Assembly (NCBI RefSeq): GCF_038396785.1
Contig: NZ_CP151087.1
Location: forward strand, 3,658,001 to 3,722,000
DNA length: 64,000 nt
Direction: 5' to 3'
Source of the DNA: Sphingobacterium thalpophilum
GTDB lineage: Bacteria > Bacteroidota > Bacteroidia > Sphingobacteriales > Sphingobacteriaceae
Made by a program: the position numbers and the translations under genes. Positions 55,473 through 64,000 of this stretch are shown here, one piece after another (within the stretch, counting starts at the first letter, position 1; every line of letters begins with the position of its first letter). The notes beneath the pieces were generated by a model. That model saw nothing but the letters and a program-made list of their open reading frames with translations, was not told where the DNA came from and searched no databases.

Positions 55473-57494
55473 CTATTGTCTCATGTTGCCTTTCAAATAA
55501 TGAAGGATTTGTTGCTGAGAAACATTTTTCTGCTGTGTTTCTATTGCCTGATTTTGTCCGTGTTCATCCAGTAAAGTTGCTTCGGTGTCGTCTGCAAACT
55601 GAATATCGAATAACTCTTGTATTTGATGTGCTAATGCTAGATTCAGCAATGGAAAGCAAGTTTCTATACGTCGGTAGATGTTACGGTTCATCCAGTCTGC
55701 AGAGCCCAGATACGCGCTCGTTTGTGCTTGATATTGAAAAATAAATATTCTGCCATGTTCTAAATATCGTCCTACAATCCGTTTCACGACAATGTTGTCG
55801 CTCAATCCGGGTACTTGTGGTTTTAGTCTACAGATTCCTCTGACCAATAATTGCAGTTTTACCCCTGCCCGGCTCGCCTCATACAATTTATTGATTAACG
55901 ATTCTTCTTCCAGATTGTTTAATTTAATTTTTATTGTAGCGCTGTCTCCGTCTTTAGCTGCTTGGATGGTCTTGTCTATCAGGGATAAAAATGTATGTTT
56001 GAGATTGAACTGTGCAATTAATAGATGGTTAAAAGACAGCTCATTTGGATGATTGGGTTTTCTCCGAGCTGGTAAAAACTCGAATAGCATGTCTAATTCG
56101 TTGGTCAATAGTTTATTTGAGGTCATAAGGAAGTAGTCCGTGTAGACCTTCGCCGTTTTTTCATTTAGATTTCCTGTGCCTAATAAAGCACTTTCTCGAC
56201 CCTCTTTGCGTTTGACGAGCGCTATTTTGGCATGTACTTTTAAATTGGGGATGCTATACGTGATTTTGACGCCCTGTTCTTTCATTAATCGAGCCCAATG
56301 TATATTATTCGCTTCATCAAAGCGCGCTTTCAATTCGACAAATACATTGACTCTTTTCCCATTTTTTGCTGCGGTAGCCAGCGCTTGTGCAATATGCGAA
56401 TCACCGGCGATACGGTATAAGGTCGTGTAAATCTCATCTACGGTTGGATCTATTGCGGCCTCATTAAAAAAACGTAGTATGGGATCGAACGATTCATAGG
56501 GCGTGCAGACCAACAGATCCTCTCGGTCTATTTGGTCAAAGATAGATTCCCTGAAATTCTGATTCTTATTGATTTGCAGCTGTTTTGGATAAGAAAGTTC
56601 TGCTGTTTTAATCGGAAATGAAAATAGATCTTTCAGATTGTGATAGTTTCCGCCTTCGACAATGCTACTTTTTCGCAGATCAAATAGTGTTGCCAATGTT
56701 TCAATCAGCTGTTTTGGCAGATTTGGCTGGAATAGAAAGCGTGTCGCATAGCCAAGATCACGTTTATTGACTTCCGTCTCAATTTTTTGGGCAATATCAC
56801 CCTCAAATTCATCTTGGAGATTTAATTCCGCATCCCTTGTGATTTTAAAGGAATAGAAATTTAATGATGTATTTCTTATGGCTTCAGGAAAAAATGCTTT
56901 GATAATATCATCGATGAGTACGACATATTTATTCCCATTGATCTCACAGGTGAAAAAGCGGCCAATATGATTTGAAGGGACATTTAGAAAGAATACCACT
57001 CCAGTATTGTCGTCTGTAACGACGAAGTAGAGCTGATTGTTGATCGGAAAAAAAGAAGTATCATCAATTGGTATAATTTGGAGGTAGGAGGCAATTGTAC
57101 TAAAGAAATATTGAGCTGCGAGGTCTTTTATTTCTGCTGGAATAGCTTGGTTGTAGATAAAGGATATATTTTCTTTTGCTAATTCTTGGATAATATCAGC
57201 TAGTATTAAGCCAAATTTTTCCTGTTGTTTGTTGATGGTTTTTGACGCTTTTTTATATGTGCCAATATCGATGTTCGGAATGAGCTCTCCAGGATTTTGT
57301 TTCATTATTTTTTTCCAAGCCATTAGTACAGGCATTCTAACCCGATAAAATTCATCCAGATTGGATGAGAAAATAGCGAGAAACTGTAGTTTTTCCAATA
57401 AAGGAACCTCCTGGCGACCAGCTTTGTCAAGTACCCTATCATTGAACGACAGCCAGCTGATGTCTCTGTTGATATAAAGATCTTTCTTCTTCAT
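55473..57494 (-). CDS. ppk1: Polyphosphate kinase 1
   Basis: A 673-residue enzyme that makes polyphosphate from ATP. The N-terminal domain is YINRDISWLSFNDRVLDKAG; the catalytic domain contains YTTLYRIAGDSHIAQAL, the autophosphorylated His in IPNLKVHAKIALV and LLGTGNLNEKTAKVYTD, and near the end LGSADWMNRN with the second PLD-like motif. Length and order are normal for PPK1. The HD-Pycsar gene lies 175 bases upstream in the same direction. Confidence 0.95.
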   Translation of the reverse strand: MKKKDLYINRDISWLSFNDRVLDKAGRQEVPLLEKLQFLAIFSSNLDEFYRVRMPVLMAWKKIMKQNPGELIPNIDIGTYKKASKTINKQQEKFGLILADIIQELAKENISFIYNQAIPAEIKDLAAQYFFSTIASYLQIIPIDDTSFFPINNQLYFVVTDDNTGVVFFLNVPSNHIGRFFTCEINGNKYVVLIDDIIKAFFPEAIRNTSLNFYSFKITRDAELNLQDEFEGDIAQKIETEVNKRDLGYATRFLFQPNLPKQLIETLATLFDLRKSSIVEGGNYHNLKDLFSFPIKTAELSYPKQLQINKNQNFRESIFDQIDREDLLVCTPYESFDPILRFFNEAAIDPTVDEIYTTLYRIAGDSHIAQALATAAKNGKRVNVFVELKARFDEANNIHWARLMKEQGVKITYSIPNLKVHAKIALVKRKEGRESALLGTGNLNEKTAKVYTDYFLMTSNKLLTNELDMLFEFLPARRKPNHPNELSFNHLLIAQFNLKHTFLSLIDKTIQAAKDGDSATIKIKLNNLEEESLINKLYEASRAGVKLQLLVRGICRLKPQVPGLSDNIVVKRIVGRYLEHGRIFIFQYQAQTSAYLGSADWMNRNIYRRIETCFPLLNLALAHQIQELFDIQFADDTEATLLDEHGQNQAIETQQKNVSQQQILHYLKGNMRQ

Positions 57495-57668
57495 CCGTAT
57501 AAATTTATGGTTATGGCAACATGCTTACAACAACATCAATTAAATGATGCAGTCTATTGGTCGCTAATGATTGATTTAAAGGCCGCATCTTTTTAAACAA
57601 AAGAAAGTATGGACATCATGACACCGGTATATTTCGCGTGTTTATAGGATCGCATTTAAAATATCATA

Positions 57669-58853
57669 TTAAAATATGGTTGCGAAGACAAAAGAAACAA
57701 CGGATATAACAAGGCCAAACATAAAAATTCCATATGCGTATCGTAGAAGTTTGTATTTTCGGCCTAATACCACACCTTGCGAATAAACATCCTTAGTGAG
57801 CATACCATATAGAAATTCCGAATCGACCATTACCTTCTGCATGCCCTCGTTGTAGTCGTCGAGTTTCATCTTGTAAAAGTTCCCAAAAAAGAGCAGATTG
57901 ACGGATTTTTGTTTGATTTCCTCCTTTGAGAATTTGCCAGAGGGAATTTTGGGTATTGTTGATAGTATAGCCATGACCATGGTTGCTACCACGGCCGTTG
58001 TTAAGATAATTGTTGGGATAATAAGGTGTTCGTTGGCATCTAATTTCCGAAATAAGACAGCAATCACGACAGAAAGGATAATAGAATTGACCGTTAATAA
58101 GATGTTGGCCTTATTGTCTGCCATGTCGCTTAATCGCTGATTGTTTGAGGACGTAATCCGGAACATCGTTTCTATCCCACGTTCTGGCTTACCGCCTTTC
58201 TCCTTTTCTTTCTTGTCTTCTTTTTTACTTTCTTTATTTTTTGAGATGGATTTCTCCTGTTTTTTCTCCAGTTCTTCTAGATTTATCTCCTTTTTGGCAT
58301 TAAGCTTTTGTTGCGCATATTCAGTATGGTAATGATGGCTCTTTAATAGTTTGATTGTGCCCGCCCGCCATACGTCTTTATCGATCTCCTTCCCCAGTAC
58401 TGCTTCGGCTTCGGCTTTCATGAGTTTGTTTCTGTTAACGAAATCCTCATTCCCAAAATGAAATAGGTCCGCGTCACAGAGAATTTGTTCCAGCAGGTTT
58501 TTTGGATCCTGAGGCATTCTCGTTGCTAAAATGCAGCCTTTGATTTTTTCTTGTATGGCTTCCGGTATTCCCTTGTCCTGGAGAAAATTTAAAGCAATTT
58601 CGACACTTCTCTTTTCATGACCAATAGCATTGTCGGATTTTACGTAGCCGAGATCATGAAAGTAGGCGGCACTAATAACAATAAAGTGATCCTCCTCTCC
58701 TAGTTTATAGTACGATGAAATCTCCTCCGCCGCACGTACAACAGAACGTGTGTGTATCGTATTGTGAAAACAATGACAAACTGAAATATTTTCTGTAATA
58801 TAAGTTTCAGCATATTCTTCTACCTGTTTTAAAAGCTGAGCATAATCTATCAT
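57669..58853 (-). CDS. HD phosphohydrolase fused to a Pycsar-type membrane effector domain
   Basis: Starting at ATG 58853 (MIDYAQLL) this gives 394 residues; an in-frame TTG at 58877 is less likely. Residues about 20-190 are an HD domain with the metal set His (HNTIHTRSV), His-Asp (AYFHDLGYV) and Asp (ILCDADLFHF). A Lys/Glu-rich coiled linker (about 205-225) leads to a C-terminal domain with FRITSSNNQRLSDMADNKAN, two helices and GNFYKMKLDDYNEGMQKVM, then a final helix pair. That is the signature of the Pycsar effector PycTM, a membrane protein that opens on cyclic-nucleotide binding. No cyclase gene is adjacent; the neighbour is ppk1. The HD part could destroy the signal that the effector senses. 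Confidence 0.82.
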   Translation of the reverse strand: MIDYAQLLKQVEEYAETYITENISVCHCFHNTIHTRSVVRAAEEISSYYKLGEEDHFIVISAAYFHDLGYVKSDNAIGHEKRSVEIALNFLQDKGIPEAIQEKIKGCILATRMPQDPKNLLEQILCDADLFHFGNEDFVNRNKLMKAEAEAVLGKEIDKDVWRAGTIKLLKSHHYHTEYAQQKLNAKKEINLEELEKKQEKSISKNKESKKEDKKEKEKGGKPERGIETMFRITSSNNQRLSDMADNKANILLTVNSIILSVVIAVLFRKLDANEHLIIPTIILTTAVVATMVMAILSTIPKIPSGKFSKEEIKQKSVNLLFFGNFYKMKLDDYNEGMQKVMVDSEFLYGMLTKDVYSQGVVLGRKYKLLRYAYGIFMFGLVISVVSFVFATIF

Positions 58854-59781
58854 GGACCAATATGGTTTTATTTGCAATAAAAGTATTTAATATCTTTAAT
58901 TTCTTAAAAATAAGGTCTTCTTTTTTGTTATTTATTAACCTAGATCAAATTTACTGAAAAAAGCGTTATTCCAGTAGTTGTAAAATTGACTGTTATATAA
59001 GTAGATGAATTGCTCTTAAAACAGACCGCTAATCGGATGAAATATTTAGCTTTTACTAAAGAGTACCCAGACTAATGCTAATCAAGGAAACCTAGGTAAA
59101 GCCTATAATACTCGAGCAAACATTTACTAAGGCGGTCATTGAGCATGTCTCAGATTAATACCGTCGATAGGTAAAAACGATAAGATAGGGCGTCCAGAAT
59201 TCGAAATTGGATTCTAAACTGGATCCTGATTCAACCCTATGTTGAGGCCGATGCGGGAAATCAGTAGGGTGAAATGCTTTTTTAGCCCTTTTTATGCTGT
59301 GTTACTCCGAGCATATAGCGCTTTTTAGTCATTATCCAGGGTTTATCCAGTTTTCATTCTGCCCCGAAAGCCACTCTAAGGACAGTTCAAGCGGGTTTTG
59401 AGCATAGCGTGACAGCGCTTACTGCGTGCCTAACTCGGACTCAACGCAGACTCACCTCGGGTTTAGTACGTATTCACGTGTGTCACTGATAAATAAACAC
59501 AGCTTATGTGTTGCCTTAAACCAAGGGAGATAAGATAGCAAGGGTTGCTCCGCTCCATCGTTAAATTGGGGCATTCCCCTACGCTGCTCTGCTCCCAAAT
59601 TCTTTTTGCGCCTTTGATAGTATGTTTTTCCGAGTTTTTTTCGTGTTTGCTGCGTTGCTACGGAGTTGTTCGGCTGCGGTTCAGTCTGGTATTGGCCTTT
59701 TTTAGGGGCATCCGGGGGACATGGTGGCGTTCGAAGCGTCATTTGTCCGTGCTGGCAGCGGGGTGAGTGCGGGCTTAGAGT

Positions 59782-59817
59782 CGGACTCAACACGGACTCA
59801 ACACGGACAGAACACGG
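59782..59817 (+). repeat. 11-bp tandem repeat, CGGACTCAACA type
   Basis: Three consecutive 11-bp units (CGGACTCAACA, CGGACTCAACA, CGGACAGAACA) plus CGG. One degenerate relative lies at about 59435 (CGGACTCAACG). Confidence 0.8.
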
Positions 59818-59960
59818 TTGCAGGGCAAATCTGCCCCGACCATGGTACGAAGCAGGGCTGGGAGGGTAGTCGGAGGTTCCTGCAGACCTTTGTCAGCAGC
59901 CGGAGCGTTGTCCCCGAGCGGAACCACCTTTCCCTAAATAACGAAGAGTTAAGGATGCCT

Positions 59961-60078
59961 TATTACTTAGGTTAGCTTTTGTCTATATTTAGCTTAGTAT
60001 TAAGTTAGGTTTTATTTAGCTATAACCTATACTATACCTAAACAAAACCTAAATAAAACCTAAACTAAACCTAAGTAA
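59961..60078. repeat. Long AT-rich imperfect palindrome
   Basis: The left arm starts TTACTTAGGTTAG and the right arm ends CTAAACCTAAGTAA. Inner parts TTAGGTTTTATTTAG and CTAAATAAAACCTAA are also complementary. It could form a cruciform in DNA or a very long hairpin in RNA. Confidence 0.75.
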
Positions 60079-60080
60079 AC
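60037..60080 (+). repeat. 11-bp tandem repeat, CCTAAAYAAAA type
   Basis: Four consecutive 11-bp units, CCTAAACAAAA, CCTAAATAAAA, CCTAAACTAAA and CCTAAGTAAAC, form most of the right arm of the palindrome. Confidence 0.8.
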
Positions 60081-60493
60081 AGGTAGGAAAGTATAGCTGC
60101 AAAAGAAGGTATCCGGAGTGCTGAGTTCTGCCATTGTTCTGGCCCTACCGATATCCGTCCGTCCCCTGTTATATCCTGCGTTGCTGTTTCTTTCCGACGG
60201 CACAATTTTCCGGTCTTATCAATATTCACCAGTTTATAGGCTGCGCCTATGCGCATCGTCTTCGATTGGGCGTTGAGCCGAGCGGGCTACCAAAGAGATC
60301 CCGAGCTTAAGCAGATCGAGCAATACAATGTTCATCCATGTTTCCGCTGCGGAGCCTGTATCGAGTCCCGGTTCCCGTCCCCATTCTGTCCCGGAACCGG
60401 CCTTCCCAGCCTTCCGATCACCTGTTTTACAAAAAGAATCTCGCACCGTTACAGGTAGTTAAGGTGAAAATGAAATAAATAAGAACAAAAGGC

Positions 60494-60525
60494 TTGGAAG
60501 TTTATCTGTAAACTCCCTATCTTTG
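60494..60525 (+). promoter_or_regulatory. rRNA promoter P1
   Basis: TTGGAAGTT (TTG 60494-60496) and TATCTTTG (60518-60525) are separated by 21 bases from TTG to TA, a near-ideal Bacteroidota promoter. The start would be near 60532, about 420 bases before 16S. Confidence 0.75.
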
Positions 60526-60680
60526 CACCACTCCGCAAGGGAGGGACGGTTACTTCGAAAGAAGAAACCATGAGAAAAAAGAAGGGTTTAAGGGAGTTTG
60601 GCAGGATTTAAAATCCCGCTGATTTTATTTTAAACGCGGAAATCGGAAAAAGAGAAAAGAAAAAAAACTTCAGAAAGTTT

Positions 60681-60710
60681 TTGGAAGTTCAGAAAAGATT
60701 TCTACCTTTG
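60681..60710 (+). promoter_or_regulatory. rRNA promoter P2
   Basis: TTGGAAGTT (TTG 60681-60683) and TACCTTTG (60703-60710) are 19 bases apart. It shares the extended TTGGAAGTT block with P1, so the two look duplicated. Confidence 0.78.
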
Positions 60711-60802
60711 CAGTCCCAACGGAAACGAAGGGAAAAACAAAAAAGATAAAGAGGGCGCAATGCCATCGGAATATAGCGGATACGGAAGTTGAAGCGGCAA
60801 AA

Positions 60803-60811
60803 GTTCTTTAA
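60803..60811 (+). promoter_or_regulatory. boxA-like antitermination site before 16S
   Basis: GTTCTTTAA resembles boxA (core CTCTTTAA) in the rRNA leader; the near-identical GTTCTTTGA recurs ahead of 23S at 62818-62826. Confidence 0.5.
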
Positions 60812-60818
60812 GAAAACA

Positions 60819-60839
60819 CAATCATGTAAGCGTGACGAG
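60819..60839 (+). other. 5' strand of the 16S processing stem
   Basis: CAATCATGTAAGCGTGACGAG is complementary, with one bulge and small imperfections, to CTCGTCACGTTACATATGATTG at 62506-62527 after 16S. It is a typical double-stranded substrate for rRNA maturation. Confidence 0.75.
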
Positions 60840-60954
60840 TAGACAAACGAAAGTCATGAACAAATTCAAGTAATTGTTCAATTCGATCCAAGATCAGAGA
60901 TATAAAAAAAGAATTCTGATTATTATAAATAGTTGGAATCAAAAACTTCATTTT

Positions 60955-62484
<1,530 letters not shown>

Positions 62485-62505
62485 CTAGAGTATCGAAGAT
62501 CGGTG

Positions 62506-62527
62506 CTCGTCACGTTACATATGATTG
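62506..62527 (+). other. 3' strand of the 16S processing stem
   Basis: The partner of 60819-60839, 21 bases after the 16S 3' end. Confidence 0.75.
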
Positions 62528-62605
62528 CAAGAAGAAAAAACATCAGAAGAAAGTGCCCGCCCCGAAAGGAGCAGGACCGAGAGAAAGAGATGAACAAGAT
62601 AAGCT

Positions 62606-62679
62606 AGTCCCGTAGCTCAGTTGGTTAGAGCACTACACTGATAATGTAGGGGTCAGCAGTTCAAATCTGCTCGGGACTA
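62606..62679 (+). tRNA. trnI: tRNA-Ile (anticodon GAT)
   Basis: Acceptor AGTCCCG pairs with CGGGACT; the anticodon stem CTACA/TGTAG holds loop CTGATAA (GAT). It lies in the 16S-23S spacer. CCA is not encoded. Confidence 0.96.
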
Positions 62680-62690
62680 CGAAAAGTTAA

Positions 62691-62764
62691 GGGGAATTAG
62701 CTCAGCTGGCTAGAGCACCTGCCTTGCACGCAGGGGGTCAACGGTTCGAATCCGTTATTCTCCA
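62691..62764 (+). tRNA. trnA: tRNA-Ala (anticodon TGC)
   Basis: Acceptor GGGGAAT pairs with ATTCTCC; the anticodon stem CCTGC/GCAGG holds loop CTTGCAC (TGC). It is the second spacer tRNA, 11 bases after tRNA-Ile. Confidence 0.96.
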
Positions 62765-62817
62765 CATCTCCGGGAGGAACATCGACAGATGCTCCGAAGA
62801 AACAAACCGGAAAAAGA

Positions 62818-62826
62818 GTTCTTTGA
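62818..62826 (+). promoter_or_regulatory. boxA-like antitermination site before 23S
   Basis: GTTCTTTGA lies in the spacer after tRNA-Ala and mirrors the leader site at 60803-60811. Confidence 0.5.
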
Positions 62827-62995
62827 CATATTGAAAGAGAAAAAAAATTACAAGAGAAGACAACAGTATAGAGACAATACGTGTATGTGTTTGATGTAGA
62901 GAGGAGACCCTCGGTGAATGCCGAACGAATCTTTACGTAGCATATGGGTATATATATCAAAAGCAGCCGCATAGTAGCAAAAGGCTATGCCGGTG

Positions 62996-64000
<1,005 letters not shown>

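Larger units (their letters stand above)
58854..60480. other. Long non-coding stretch ahead of the rRNA operon
   Basis: About 1.6 kb without a convincing gene on either strand. The first 350 bases are AT-rich; 59200-59950 is richer in G+C and contains ACTCGGACTCAACGCAGAC-like motifs (59432) and an 11-bp tandem repeat (59782). A long AT-rich palindrome with a second 11-bp repeat follows (59961-60080). Frames in it lack protein-like composition. Confidence 0.6.

Noticed and set aside
59452..59793. Minus-strand 113-codon frame in the non-coding region
   Set aside because: It is rich in Pro, Gln and Arg with no domain and lies over the direct-repeat region; it is more likely non-coding DNA that happens to lack stops.
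60071..60446. Two short minus-strand frames before the rRNA promoters
   Set aside because: They overlap each other in different frames, have no recognisable family and run antisense to the rRNA leader side.

Overview
The window is chromosomal DNA of a Bacteroidota bacterium, most probably Sphingobacterium or a close relative. The evidence is a 16S rRNA of Sphingobacteriaceae type, promoters of the Bacteroidota form (TTG, about 20 bases, TAnnTTTG), a TonB-dependent receptor with an N-terminal carboxypeptidase-regulatory domain, a CusA-TolC fusion and LytTR two-component genes.

Layout. 1-783: the end of a truncated host gene and the promoter of tRNA-Lys(CTT). 784-22619: a composite genomic island in the 3' end of that tRNA, bounded by a perfect 60-bp direct repeat (808-867 and 22560-22619). 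From left to right the island holds an ISAon1-like insertion sequence, a tyrosine integrase, small cargo genes, two HNH-type proteins, a six-gene leftward metal-efflux module (small His-rich protein, CusA-TolC fusion, CusB-like adaptor, haem-binding protein, PAP2 protein, P1B-type ATPase), a scar of two gene fragments, a Mrr-like nuclease, and an AAA ATPase plus subtilase pair resembling the anti-phage system ietAS. The subtilase is broken twice: an in-frame TGA at codon 99, and an IS5-family element inserted with a 3-bp duplication. A second copy of the island's right-end sequence at 16240-16390, with a degenerate tRNA-like site, suggests that two islands accreted in tandem.

22620-58853: core-like chromosome. 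It contains a signalling cluster (a stand-alone receiver, a hybrid kinase with a 2-base frameshift, a 7TMR-DISM kinase, a methyltransferase and a GNAT-like protein); an amidohydrolase; a membrane LytTR protein; a CPBP protease; a pair of duplicated barrel-like proteins; and a LytTR two-component system next to a TPR protein and a TonB receptor. Housekeeping genes follow: HU, a TPR protein, a 29-residue COX24-like basic protein, rng, miaA, a Gfo/Idh/MocA oxidoreductase, def (behind a possible 6S-like RNA), a TRIC channel and ppk1. Beside ppk1 lies an HD phosphohydrolase fused to a Pycsar-type membrane effector domain.

58854-64000: about 1.6 kb without convincing genes but with 11-bp tandem repeats and a long palindrome, then tandem rRNA promoters, a boxA-like site, 16S rRNA, tRNA-Ile(GAT), tRNA-Ala(TGC) and the start of 23S rRNA, which runs off the right edge.

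The points most worth a second look are the ATPase-subtilase-nuclease locus and its exact inactivation, the HD-Pycsar fusion beside ppk1, the two-island architecture, and the phased repeats ahead of the rRNA operon.
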